Positions 24,071-34,277 of a DNA stretch of 64,000 bases are shown in pieces. The stretch lies in assembly GCA_037576195.1 (NCBI GenBank), contig CM075102.1, forward strand, positions 28,888,745-28,952,744, read 5' to 3'. This DNA comes from Phytoseiulus persimilis (taxonomy: Eukaryota > Arthropoda > Arachnida > Mesostigmata > Phytoseiidae). The first letter of the stretch is position 1; every line of letters begins with the position of its first letter. The notes beneath the pieces are model-generated. The model did not search any database. It was given only the letters and a program-made list of their open reading frames with translations, and had not been told where the DNA came from. The position numbers and the translations under genes were made by a program.

Positions 24071-24100
24071 ACGTCGTGACTTTCCGTGACTGTCCGTGAC
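24071..24100 (+). repeat. Three 10-bp tandem units with TGAC cores
   Basis: Three consecutive 10-base units all end in CGTGAC (ACGTCGTGAC, TTTCCGTGAC, TGTCCGTGAC) and are followed by GTTTTATAAG. The TGAC cores resemble CRE/AP-1 half sites. The position, several kb upstream of Ric-8, makes a regulatory role possible but unproven. Confidence 0.45.
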
Positions 24101-25885
24101 GTTTTATAAGTCTTGATACTGGCAGAGGTCCTCGGTGTTGCCGTTGGTGTTATCGTCATCGTTGTTGCTGCCGTCTGGAAAGAGGGTGCGCAGCTATGAT
24201 CCAACCAGGACTTAGCGTGCGAGGGCGCTGTTTGCGCTCGCTGCTTGCCTCTATGACGATGATGATCACCAGCAGCCGCACAGCCGAATAGTCTGCTGCT
24301 GGGGTGCTGGCTGAAGCTTGCAAGGACTTCTCGGATCGCAACAGCGAGGTGAGTTGATGCTATTTCTCGAAACTATTCAGTGCCCCAAAGCTTCTCTGTG
24401 TGTCCAACTTCGAGTTCTATTGCATGCGTGGTCCGGAGTATCATTCTCGAGTTTCGGTGGGAAGAAGCGAAGCGTCGTCGCCCCACGGTCCGACTGACTG
24501 AGTGACTGACTGATTGGTTTCCTGGCGCAGTTGCAGCCCAGCGAGGATTCGTGGGTTCTCTTCAAGTTAGTGACGTGGGTGGAATCAGTGGTCGGTCGGA
24601 TAGGGGACAGCGCGGCGACTGGCCCACCGGGCAGGCATCCACTAGCACGGCCGTTTAATTTGTGTGTTTGGTTTTCGTGTGTGAGTGTGCGCTGCTCTTG
24701 CTCAGCTACTATTGGCGGTGTTGGTAATGGCGGCCGCCGGGACGTTGGTCATGGTGGCAAACGGAGCCGTTGCCGCTGCTGCTGCCGTCGTCGCCGTTGT
24801 TGATGTTGTGCAATGCCGCGGGAGCCTTCGTTTGAAGCTATTGGATGAAGTCGATTCGTTCGCTCGGGGAAAAACTGCGGTGGATTATTGGATTATGTAC
24901 GAATGTCTCCATGAGAGCCTCCGTCTCTCGGGTTCGTGCGAGCCAGTGGGAGTGACTGTGACCGTATGAGTTCTGGGTTTCGGATAGAGGATGGAGGCAG
25001 ACTCAGACTGTCGGATATTCGCCTGGCTGGTTGCTTGCTTGTTCGGCCGACTATCTGACTGAAAGCGTTGTCGGTGATGCAGTGAAAGTGCTGCTGCTGG
25101 TGGGGCCTCCCTCCTCTAGGCAGCAGCAGCAATAGCAACCAGACAGGCTGTGGTCGCAGCAAGCAATCGTCGCAGGAAGTGTTTCTGCTTGGCCTGAAGC
25201 GTCGCCGATGCCGTCGCTCGATCCGTCGGCTTTCCCACGTTGCATGATTCTTGTCGCTCGATCGGCGCTCGATTGTCAATGTCAACAGAGAACGCCCATC
25301 CGATGCGGAATGAAGGGATTCAGAGACTGCCCAATGTGTGACCAAATTTCACCTGGTAAGATGAGCAGGCAGCTCTTAAATTGCTCTGCATACGAACATG
25401 TGAATGAAAATAAAGCAATGCCGAATAGCTCCGGAGACTCCTCGATAGATCATGGTCACTATAGATTCGTCTTGCGAACATCGGCTGCCAAACACTTGAG
25501 CAACGATCGAAGGACGAACGGACTCCAGTATCCCTCGTGGGGCGACCACCGATTGCGTCGTGGATTCTGTAAATTTCCTCGGAGCAGAGCCTGGCTCTAC
25601 ACAGCTTTCGTGGAGCTGTGAGGAGAGGGAGGCCCGTGGTGCGCGGTTCGGGAATCGACCGCCACATTGCACCGCTAGCGAATCCAGAACTTCCGCCAGA
25701 GTATTTCGGAGTATTATTTTCGCCTCTCCATTTATCGCTAATCTTCACCGGAATCCTCGTGCAATCAAATTCCTCTTGGTATCGGTTTCTCTTTTCAAGA
25801 AACTCAACCAGTTTCGTCAACGTTTTGACGCGCGTGAGTTCTAACTGCGCTCGTGTGGGATCGTGGGGGTCGGGCAGACGAGGAA

Positions 25886-27260
25886 GCCCGACTGACCGAC
25901 TGACTGCTCGGTCGGTCGGCCAGCCGGCTCAGGAATCGACTGTCCGACTGACGAGACACGGGTTGGAGGGCTCATCTTCAGTCGGTCGACTTGCTCCTCG
26001 CGCTAGCTCGGTCCGTCCGTTTGTCAGTCAGCTTTCTGGGCTAGTCGCGAGGAGTGATTTCGTTCAATCGGCCGTTCGGCTGCCTGCCTGCTTGCTTGCT
26101 CACTTGCTTGCCTGTCTGCCTGGCCGCCTGCATGGCTGCCTAGCTGTCTGGTTGGCTAGCTTTCGCAATGGGCCTCCCCGAGCAGCGGCTGCTGGCTGGC
26201 TGCGGCAGTCTGAGGAGGGACAGATCCAGCGGCAAAAGTAACAGCGGCGATGGCGGCGGCAGCAGCAGAGCGCGTTCGTCTGTCTGTGCCTCCGCGCCGT
26301 CATCTGTACGTTGCTGCTCTGTTCAACCGACTGATGTATTGTATGAGGGAATGCGGAGTGTGGAACGCCGTGCGTTCCCCACAGTATTGTGATCATTCGT
26401 TGTGTTTACGTTCCGCGCGACTTTTCGTGTTTTGATCGGACACTTCGCGTGTAAACATGTGTTTTAAAGCCTCTCTCTTGGATAAGAATTCAAGCACGCG
26501 TTCAGAGTTCCAAGTGATCATGATGTTGACATCCCGCTTCGATCCTGCGCTCTCGGAAACGTATGTTCGTCGTTACGCTTTGTTAGTTCCTCCTATCAGT
26601 ATTCGTCGTTTATGATTGGCCGCCCAGATGCAATTAAGTGCCGAGCTTTGCCGCGATCGCAGCCTGCCATGAGCTGTACTGGTTGGTGCATCGATGCAAG
26701 CTTCGTTGATTTGTCGCGGAAATGGATGAAACCTCTGGCGATGCCGTCCATTCCCTTGTTCGGAAATTGGTGCCCGAAACAAACAATTCCACCGATCGTT
26801 CCTCCGATTGCGTATGGCTGCTTGTGTTTAGCGAGGTGTTCATTCTACACCCCACTCAGGTTTCGGAGCCTAGAGTTCGCTCGGAAATGAGCTCCCAATC
26901 GGCGGGAGAGATAATTTTCCGGTGTCTGAAACCGTTCATTGATACCAGAGCTGAACTCTCTGCTTCCTGGCTGGTGTGGAGGTCTTTCTGCGTGCTCGCT
27001 TGCTTGTCGCTCAGGCGGCGGCCGGTTGCTCTTGCGGCTGCATAGGCGCCTGTCGCCCGCCCGCCCGCCCGCCTGCCTGCCTGGCCGCCGGCCGGCCGGC
27101 TGAGCGGCCTGGCTGAGTGGCTCGAACAACGACGCAACGGTTTCAGTTTCCGTTGGAGCTCGTTCGCTGGCTGCCAGCCTGTGTCGGTTCGTTCGTTCGT
27201 TCGCTCACTCGCTCGTTCGGTGATTTCACTCGGTCGTTCGGCTGCTCGCTTGTCCGCTGA
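25886..27260. repeat. Cluster of degenerate tetranucleotide tracts
   Basis: Several tracts show a clear 4-base rhythm without being perfect microsatellites: GACT/GACC/GGTC words at 25888-25925, a GCCT/GCTT/GGCT tract at about 26078-26160, CCGC/CTGC/CGGC words at 27054-27120, and GTTC/GCTC words at 27184-27250. Similar short tracts recur elsewhere in the window (24495-24520, 35090-35130, 55480-55505, 58790-58825, 60225-60255, 60385-60412, 63010-63035). They make frames such as 25618-26241 look open on both strands. Confidence 0.7.
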
Positions 27261-28560
27261 CTTTCAGATCAGTAGGCGCAGTCCGCTCGGTGTTTCAATG
27301 TTGCTCAAGTTCGAAGTTGTCGTATGATGTTATTGTTGTCGTGATCGTTGCTGCGGTGGTCATCGGGCTCCTCTGTGTTTTTGTGATGGTTGCGGTCGCC
27401 CCAAGGAATGAGCCCTGGCCATCCCAAGCCACCGCCTTGACAGCCGATGCAGGCGAACAAATGTGCGTTGCTGACTGAGGAAAAGGTTAGCTCTTTGGGA
27501 AATCTTCCACATTCAGAGATACAGGACACTCGGTATGAATCACTCGGTCAGTTAGTCAGTCGATCGGCCGCTCGCTCTGAGGTCGAGCAGTCACTGGGTT
27601 CGGAACGAACTTCCGCAGCTTATTCATTTGGTTCTCGATGACTTGAGTGAGAAGCCTGGGCCGGGCTGGCCAGAGAGACTCGGCTCTCGTTCTCTCGAAA
27701 CTTCGTCGCAAAATATCGTTCACCAAGGAGTGTAGCTGTAATGTTTTAAAGAGAATCTGATCAAGAACATGTAGGCTAAATCCTGAACATGGCTCTGGGC
27801 AGTGCTTTTGTTTCCTCTGCGACTTTTCCCGTTTCTCTGCCTCTGAGAAACGGGAAGGACCGGGAAGACTCAGGAAACTTGACGAGCGTATTCGTATGGG
27901 CTGAGGGTGCGACGCGTGTAGAACGCCATCCTGAAGGGGCCAGGGTCGCTGGAGGAGTTGTTGTGTCGGAAAATGAGCCCGGAGTCTTGGGAGCTCCTGA
28001 AATGTGGAGCGGCGTTTCTGCTCACTCGATGGCGGTGGGGACCGCGGTGGCGGTGTACGACCCTTCGCACTGAGGGACGTTTCGTTTCAGTCTGATTCTG
28101 AGTGCTCACGGTTTTCTCGTTCTTCATTTATTTTGCGATGATTACTGCATTCACCGTCCACGCTGCTGCTGATCCCCATGTTCTTGTTGTCAATGTCGGT
28201 GATGCTGATGTTGTGATTGATGAGAAGGAATGAGTGTTGTTGCACCTGCAACGACGCCGGCTTCGCTGACGAAGATATTCGTTGTTTCAGATTCCTTCGT
28301 GGAGTGACAAACTTTCCGCGAAACAGACAGCAGCCAAAAGTGGAAACAGAGGCAGCTCTCACCCGAAGGAAATCTAACGAGCTCATTCATCGGTTTTTAA
28401 ATTGATCGCTCCATCCATCCAGTCGATAAGCTTTCCATCTCTCAGCCAACTCCTATCAATCCTTGAGAGAAGGTCTTCACGGAGAGCGTTCCCACCATCG
28501 ACCACGAGTCGCCCAGTTCTCACCTCAGTGCTTGTTCGCTCAGAGCCAACTTCGGGAATA

Positions 28561-30129
28561 ATGGCTGAGAACCACTCAGCGGCTGAAAACAGCCGCACTG
28601 AAGAAGGTTCTGTTGCCGGATGCTCGGATGCCCTCAATTGGGACGCCGGCATTGCGACGCTCAAAATTTTCAATGAGAACAACGTCAAAACTTACACTTT
28701 CGACGAGAACCATCTTCGAGAATTCTTGCCACAGATCCCTCATGTGGCCAAACTCCTCGAGAGTACAGCTGAAGAAGAGCGGATGGTTGCACTCGCCACC
28801 CTGAGAATCCTCAGCCGAGACAGAAAAGTTGCCAGCGCTGTGTTCAGCAAAGATCTTTTCGAGAAATTGTGCGCGCTGACTCATCTGAAGTCGGGCTCGG
28901 TACCGTTGACAGCCGCGTCGGTCCCCGCCGCCCTCGAGGCCGAGAAAGTCATCAGTAACTTGGTGTTCCACGAGCACGAGTTCCGGGAGCTCTCTATCGC
29001 TAACGGCGTATTGAAGTCTCTCATCGACCGAGTGGCTGCCGTTGATGAGGTGTCGCCCGAGATCCAAATGTTTGACGTTCGTGTCCTGTTCGGCTTGACC
29101 GCGCGAGAACCTTCTCTGCGGGTTGTAGCTCGCAGCGAGCACAACGGTCTGGATAACCTCTGCTTGCTGCTGACGAAGCTCCACGACAAACTTCCCGACA
29201 GCGATCCGGATCTCATAAACTGGACCCTGAGGGCGTTGTACAACCTCACAGCCAGTTTCGGAGAGGAAGAAAAGGAGGAGCTGAAACTCGATGAGTTGAT
29301 GGCAGTTCTGCGGAATTTGCTGCTCTCGATGAGAGACGACAAGCTGGTCGTTGAGGAGGTCATCAACAATCTCAGCAACATGAGCAAGAAAGCCTTGGTC
29401 GGTCTCCTGACGCCCACGATCGGAGCGGATAACCACAAATTCATGCGCTACAACGTCGAAGCGATCGATGTCATGCTCGACCAGCTGGACTACAAGCTGG
29501 AAAGTCCCCACCAGCGGGAATGTCTGGTACCGGTGTTGGTGGCACTCTCGCAAGCGGCCCGCAGCTCCCGAGTGATCCGCAAGTACCTCAAGGCGCGCAT
29601 CCTCCCGCCCCTGAAGGACGTCATGAACCGTCCTGAAGAAGGTGATACGCTCCGGAACAAGCTGGTCAGATTGATGACATCTCCGCTGACCGAGGTCAAG
29701 TGCACTGCCGCCGATCTGTTGTTCGTACTCTGCAAGGAGAAGGTTGGGCGACTGATCAAATACACGGGCTACGGCAATGCGGCCGGGCTCCTAGCCAACC
29801 GGGGTCTAATGCTCGGCGGTCGTGGTAACGGCCACTTCTCCTCCGAAAGCGAGGACAGCGATACCGAGGAGTACGTAAAGTACAAGGATAACATCAACCC
29901 TGTGCTCGGTTGTTACGAGGAACCCAAACCGAACCCGATCGATGAAATGACCGACGAACAGAAAGAGCATGAGGCGATGCAACTTCTTCAACTCATCAAT
30001 CGTCTCGCCCAATGCAGCAATATCAGGCCTTGCGTCGTATACGACGGCCAACCCCATCCCGTGGACAACGTTCACGAATTATTGAATGGCTTGGCTCAGC
30101 CGAACACGTCTCAGAGTGAAGGTGATTGA
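28561..30129 (+). CDS. Ric8a: Synembryn / Ric-8, G-alpha chaperone and exchange factor, intronless
   Basis: Cytosolic armadillo-type protein that folds nascent G-alpha subunits and acts as a guanine-nucleotide exchange factor for them. The ATG at 28561 gives 522 residues (vertebrate RIC8A is about 530), in one uninterrupted frame. Helical-repeat N-terminal two-thirds, then the hallmark block from about residue 367: 'LRNKLVRLMTSPLTEVK', 'ADLLFVLCKE', 'IKYTGYGNAAGLLANRGLM'. It is followed by the acidic phospho-motif 'SEDSDTEEYVKYKDNINPV' (about 428-446), equivalent to the CK2-phosphorylated segment of RIC8A, and 'MTDEQKEHEAMQLL'. The frame is open 159 bases upstream of the ATG, but nothing conserved is there. 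No poly(A) tract or flanking duplication was seen, so intron loss is as likely as retroposition. A long antisense frame (28576-29553) is a shadow. Confidence 0.97.
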   Translation: MAENHSAAENSRTEEGSVAGCSDALNWDAGIATLKIFNENNVKTYTFDENHLREFLPQIPHVAKLLESTAEEERMVALATLRILSRDRKVASAVFSKDLFEKLCALTHLKSGSVPLTAASVPAALEAEKVISNLVFHEHEFRELSIANGVLKSLIDRVAAVDEVSPEIQMFDVRVLFGLTAREPSLRVVARSEHNGLDNLCLLLTKLHDKLPDSDPDLINWTLRALYNLTASFGEEEKEELKLDELMAVLRNLLLSMRDDKLVVEEVINNLSNMSKKALVGLLTPTIGADNHKFMRYNVEAIDVMLDQLDYKLESPHQRECLVPVLVALSQAARSSRVIRKYLKARILPPLKDVMNRPEEGDTLRNKLVRLMTSPLTEVKCTAADLLFVLCKEKVGRLIKYTGYGNAAGLLANRGLMLGGRGNGHFSSESEDSDTEEYVKYKDNINPVLGCYEEPKPNPIDEMTDEQKEHEAMQLLQLINRLAQCSNIRPCVVYDGQPHPVDNVHELLNGLAQPNTSQSEGD

Positions 30130-31232
30130 GAAGGCGCTTCCGTCAAGACGGAAGGAGACTGAAATTCTGAGAAATTACGGAGACCGAGTAATCCTGAGGA
30201 GGAAAATGTTGGCTTATCCGCGTGATTGATTGACTGGTCGACGACGAGTGAGTGTGAACACCTGGGGATCGAGCGATTCGGAAAGCAAATCCTATCGATT
30301 AGTTGTGATTGGACGATGAACGCGTGAATAAGATGCGAGAGGATTTTCGGGAAAACACTGAGTCTGCGACGACTTTCTGCCAACTCCAGCACGTCGGCTG
30401 CATCACGACGCATCATCCAAGTGGTATTGTTGCTGAATCTTCGTTCGGCGAGGGAATGAGCTGTCAGCGTTCTCCTGCATACAACCTACTTTCAACGACG
30501 TTTGTGGTCTTTTAATTTACCAATATCTCCGCTGCTCCAACCTCGATTTTCGTTCTCATGGATACTTCTGCTGTACAAAGAACGGCGGCGTTGAGGAGAC
30601 GAAGGAGAACAGCGGTCATACAAAAAATAGTGTCTCTGACCTTTCGGACTTTGCTAGCGACCCTTCCACTTTGTCACAGTATACCACCTGCATCTGATTG
30701 GAGTTCCGTTCAAACGTGTGGCAACAGAACGAAGCGACAATTTTGTGGAAGATCTTCCACGCAATGAAGGCGAGAGAGGACGATTATTAGGTGATCGACC
30801 TGACGACATTTCACATCACATACGATGAAAAAACAAATGAACAAAAAACCTAATAAATCGGGTCAATCGACCAAATCCGATTGTAATCACCTGAATTCGA
30901 TGTTTTCCCTATTCTGTTCGTTTGTCTGGGGTTGGAGATTGCCTGATTGCTGAGAGAAATGTTATTCTCTCGTGGATAGATTGAAAGGGCCAGTCGTCTC
31001 GTGAGTGTTTGCGAGTTGCGATTTTGAATTTGATCGTGGCTCGATGGTGTTTGAGTGTTGGGGAAGTCCTATCCTAGTGGGGGTGATTCCCGATCACTCC
31101 CCGCTCGCTTGCTCGAAATTGTCGTGGATCTCGCGTCTTTTTTTGTGAAATGACAAATGGTATCCGTTTTACAGATGTGATACGAGGGAAACCTGCATCA
31201 CACCCGAGCTCATCCCACCAACCTAATTGAAA
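30130..31232 (+). other. 3'UTR of Ric-8 and spacer to the next gene
   Basis: No open frame here looks coding. The first 720 bases fit a 3'UTR ending near the AATAAA at 30852. The rest is A/T-rich and should hold the promoter or a 5'UTR exon of the aftiphilin-like gene. Confidence 0.55.
30852..30857 (+). terminator. Candidate poly(A) signal of Ric-8
   Basis: AATAAA about 720 bases after the Ric-8 stop, in an A-rich patch. It is the best same-strand candidate before the next gene, though the distance is longer than for neighbours. Confidence 0.5.
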
Positions 31233-32393
31233 ATGAATGAAGACATCCATGAAGAGGCTCCCGGCGGTCTCGGGAGCTCCACGGTTGATCATGGAACGGA
31301 TTCAATGACACCGAGCGTGAGCGCTCCGTCGGAACCGGTGTCCAAGTGTGAACGAGCTAGTGAGAACGATTTTCGCAACCCTGTGCAATCCCTGTGTGAT
31401 GAACGTGACTGTGATGTCGAGGATGTCCTCCAGAGAACTGTTGAATCTGTCGTATCGAACGTACAAGGAACGCCGGATCATTCCGAGTCAGCCATTCCCC
31501 TCACAGAGTTGAATTTTCCGGGCGCAACTGACTTGTGCTCCTCGATTCGAGACAGGGTTCCTCAAAACAGTGATAATCCGCAGGATATAAAAACCCATGG
31601 CGATGGCGTCAACGACGAGCAGCTCGTCGTAGACGACCCTTACGGGGTCGTTACGGCTGCTGATGTTGACGATGACGAAGATGACTTCGGGGACTTTGGA
31701 GACTTCTCGAATGCTCGCACGGTGGACAATTCGGCTGTGGCAAACGGAGCCCTGGAGCTCGCTGATACAAATGTTCTCACCACAGATGTGAGCGCTGTGG
31801 AGGATGACAATATCATCGACGACGATGACGACTTCGGAGATTTCGAAGAGGCTGATTTCGAAGGCGATGCTCCAGCCGCTCCCGCCTGCGAATTCGCCCG
31901 ATTCGACGCCTCGTCGCTCAGCCCTGGGGAGAATTTTCCGGAGGAACCGGTGGCTCCTGTGAGCTCAGAGTCGTTCCGGAGTCTGATCGCGAAACTTTTC
32001 GCCGTGGTTGACCGCTCCAGCAGCGATTTGCTCGACCGACCGGTGGAAACCGGACACTTCAACTCCAGCGTTCAAAGGGACCTAGCTCGATGCGAGGATG
32101 TCGACAATTGGCCTTGTGTGCTGTTCCGCTACGACAACAGCCAGACAAGAAAAGCTCTGCTCACATCTCTGTGTATCGACGAAACTCCAGCCAATTGCCC
32201 AAGATTCGCCATCGATTGTCTCAGCAACGAGTTCCTCCAGCCCGTGAAGGAATCTCGAGGGGGCAGTCGTTCAGCTTCAGGAAACGGTCGCGAGCTTAGC
32301 GAGAAAGCCAAAGAGGTCTTGAATAAGATTCCTGACCTCAGCTTCATGAAGGCCGAAGTGCTTACTTTTCCCACTACAGTCCAGGCTCCGTAA
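31233..32393 (+). CDS. AFTPH: Aftiphilin-like clathrin-adaptor accessory protein, intronless
   Basis: Probably a trafficking protein of the aftiphilin family, which binds AP-1, GGA and clathrin at the trans-Golgi network and endosomes. Start ATG 31233; 386 residues, much shorter than the vertebrate protein. It is acidic and disordered, with two ear-binding type motifs in acidic runs: 'DDEDDFGDFGDF' (about 147-158) and 'DDDDDFGDFEEADF' (about 195-208). The C-terminal part has 'EDVDNWPCVLFRYDNS' then 'RKALLTSLCID', matching the order in the clathrin-binding-box domain of aftiphilin (a tryptophan segment, then a Leu-rich stretch ending in a short CID/GID motif). No intron breaks the frame. The poly(A) signal follows within 70 bases, and a granulin gene starts about 125 bases after that. 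Another protein of the same motif class, such as gamma-synergin, is a weaker alternative. Confidence 0.85.
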   Translation: MNEDIHEEAPGGLGSSTVDHGTDSMTPSVSAPSEPVSKCERASENDFRNPVQSLCDERDCDVEDVLQRTVESVVSNVQGTPDHSESAIPLTELNFPGATDLCSSIRDRVPQNSDNPQDIKTHGDGVNDEQLVVDDPYGVVTAADVDDDEDDFGDFGDFSNARTVDNSAVANGALELADTNVLTTDVSAVEDDNIIDDDDDFGDFEEADFEGDAPAAPACEFARFDASSLSPGENFPEEPVAPVSSESFRSLIAKLFAVVDRSSSDLLDRPVETGHFNSSVQRDLARCEDVDNWPCVLFRYDNSQTRKALLTSLCIDETPANCPRFAIDCLSNEFLQPVKESRGGSRSASGNGRELSEKAKEVLNKIPDLSFMKAEVLTFPTTVQAP

Positions 32394-32453
32394 AGCCTCT
32401 CCCCAACCGAACAAAACCACCCCAAACCTCGCCGAACACATTCCAAGAGTGTA

Positions 32454-32459
32454 AATAAA
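32454..32459 (+). terminator. Poly(A) signal of the aftiphilin-like gene
   Basis: AATAAA 60 bases after the stop codon. The start codon of the next gene lies only about 125 bases further on. Confidence 0.75.
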
Positions 32460-32584
32460 TCGGAAAAATCTAGGCTACTCACCGACGGTGTATTCATTCT
32501 CTAGCCTGTTATGGAATCGGGCGTACGCCGTACGGAATTTCGGTCGACATCCCATAACGTGGCTCCGTTGTTTTGCAGCGAGAA

Positions 32585-33439
32585 ATGCCAGTCATGGCTT
32601 CCGATTTGGCGTTCTCCGCTCTGACCGGGCTTCTATGTTTCCTGGCATTTGTAACTCCGAGCTCGGCTGATTGTGAGGTCTGCGAAGCAGTGGGACCTTG
32701 TGGACAAAGTGAGTACACCGACAATCCAACCAGTTCCTGGCTATTATTATCATTATAGTTATCGGGTGAAATATTCAGGCGAGCGGAAACTGCGCCACGC
32801 CTCTAGTGCCCTGTCCACCATACCAGTGTGTTCTCACTTCCCGTCTCTCGTGTGACCTTTCAGACAGAACTTGTTGCTCTGTGGGTAGCACGGATTTCTG
32901 CTGCTATTTCGAGGATGGAATCTGTTGTCCAGAGACGAGACATTGCTGCCCCAAGGGCTTCGAATGCGATCCCTCGAGCACCCCGACGAAGCGCCTATGC
33001 AGGCAAGAATCTCCCGCCCAAGAACTGACAACACGGATCGAGGTCGATATCGCAGATGTCAAAGACGGAGCGTTCGAATACAAGACTGTTGGAACCCAGT
33101 GTCCGGACGGAGAACAGTGCTCGAGCGCTACCACTTGTTGTCCCATAGGAGGGGGTGAGTGTCGGCAGACAGTTCGAAAAGCATGCTTGAAACCGTTTTC
33201 TTCGTCCCGGACAGCCTGGATGAGCTGCGCATTCTTCTCACTCTCGGACCTCATTCACAGGGCGTTATGGTTGTTGTCCGTACTCTCATGGGGTGTGCTG
33301 CTCCGATCTCTACCACTGTTGTCCTCGAGGATTCGACTGCGATAACACCGGGCGTTGTCTGAATCAGATCTCTGGGTTAGCTGTCAGACGTCTGCCGAAA
33401 TCGTGTCCCAACACACGTTCTTGGGCTCGTATATTCTAG
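32585..33439 (+). CDS. GRN: Secreted granulin (progranulin-like), about 2 granulin domains, 3 exons
   Basis: Small secreted cysteine-rich growth-factor or lysosomal-type protein. The ATG at 32585 opens a signal peptide ending near 'FVTPSSA', then 'DCEVCEAVGPCG'. Exon 2 is 32779-33154 and exon 3 is 33261-33439. Exon 2 carries a domain with 'DRTCCSV', 'DFCCYFEDGICC' and 'RHCCPKGFECD', then starts the second, 'CPDGEQCSSATTCCP'. Exon 3 completes it with 'YGCCPYSHGVCC' and 'YHCCPRGFDCD', the stacked CC pairs of granulins. The exon 2-3 junction is clean (phase 1). The exon 1-2 junction is not: the strong donor at 32709 (GTGAGT, phase 1) does not fit the only usable acceptor (32778, phase 0). The in-phase alternative donor at 32690 (GTGGGA) is weaker. 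A consensus acceptor (TTGTTTTGCAG) sits 6 bases before the ATG, so a 5'UTR exon lies upstream. Confidence 0.88.
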
Positions 33440-33593
33440 CTGGGCTCTCTTGCCCTACGAGACCAGTACGGAATCGGACGCTCATCTGAATTCTGATCAA
33501 GGAGCTTCGAGCGCTCTCCGAGATATCTTCACATCGAGTGCCAAAAGTGCCGTGCGCGCAACAGCCGCGTGACTTTAGGCGCAACATGAATGA

Positions 33594-33599
33594 AATAAA
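33594..33599 (+). terminator. Poly(A) signal of the granulin gene
   Basis: AATAAA about 155 bases after the granulin stop, same strand. Confidence 0.7.
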
Positions 33600-34277
33600 G
33601 GAGATCTTGTTCTGTGAAACGACGCCGGTGCCCTTCTACATGATCTGTTCGAGAGGATGATTCGAGCTGAGAGCCCCATATAGCTAATCCGTGAGCGGAT
33701 ATATGTGTTCATTGAGAGCTTGAATGAGACATGGGGAGACACTGATTCTAAATGGAACTGTTCTAACGTGTAGTCTTCTTGCAGATACTGTAGATACCGC
33801 CTTCGAGCTAGGAGTCGTATAACGCCAGATCGCCATCCGTCGCTGTCGCATGCGTATGAAATCCGCGTTTCCTTCTGAGTTTCTGATCATGATTTCGCTG
33901 CCAACGTTCTCCTATCTCTATATCCTGTCTGTCTGACTCCGAGTGCTTGCTTGAAAATAAATCGGAGTGCACGATCTACTTTTTGAATGAGGAATGCTGA
34001 ATGAAAGCTCGCTGTAGAAACTTGGGGGACCTCAAGTTTTCCACAGGTGCATCCATGATCGACCATAGCGAGATTCCCGCAAACTTACCTGCTAGGCCTT
34101 TGTCTTGGAGAAAAGACTGAAAGTCAGCTCTCAACAAAGATTTTGAGAGTACCCTGATGCCCTCGATTTGTGTTCCTTTAGGAGTGCTCGCCATCTTAGC
34201 TCGTCGCATGCAGAGGAGCGAACAACTCGCAAACTTTCTGCTCCCGAGATTAAATTCTATCTGCATTCGCTTTGTAG

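Larger units (their letters stand above)
20417..28560. other. 8-kb region with no convincing gene, rich in simple and degenerate repeats
   Basis: This lies between the divergent TXNDC11 and Ric-8 genes, so it should hold both promoters and untranslated exons. I recognise no protein family. The longest minus frame, 21731-22258 (175 codons), includes a hydrophobic stretch 'SQYSLAVGVLFLVM' but has no supported partner exons. The plus frame 24685-24969 is alanine/valine-rich only because of GCN/GTN triplet tracts. From 24.5 kb on the sequence is GC-rich with GCTG, GACT and GTTC words repeated imperfectly. Confidence 0.45.

Noticed and set aside
24685-24969. Alanine/valine-rich frame resembling a signal peptide
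   Set aside because: The hydrophobic run comes from GCN/GTN triplet repeats, and the frame starts at GTG without a usable context.
26850-27140. Minus-strand frames with repeated Gly-Arg-Ala-Gly words
   Set aside because: They are produced by the CCGC/CTGC tetranucleotide tract, not by a protein-coding constraint.
28576-29553. 325-codon minus-strand frame
   Set aside because: It lies exactly antisense to Ric-8, whose conserved protein fully explains the open frame; codon-bias shadow.
31640-32062. 140-codon minus-strand serine-rich frame
   Set aside because: Mirror image of the acidic Asp/Glu-rich aftiphilin segment.
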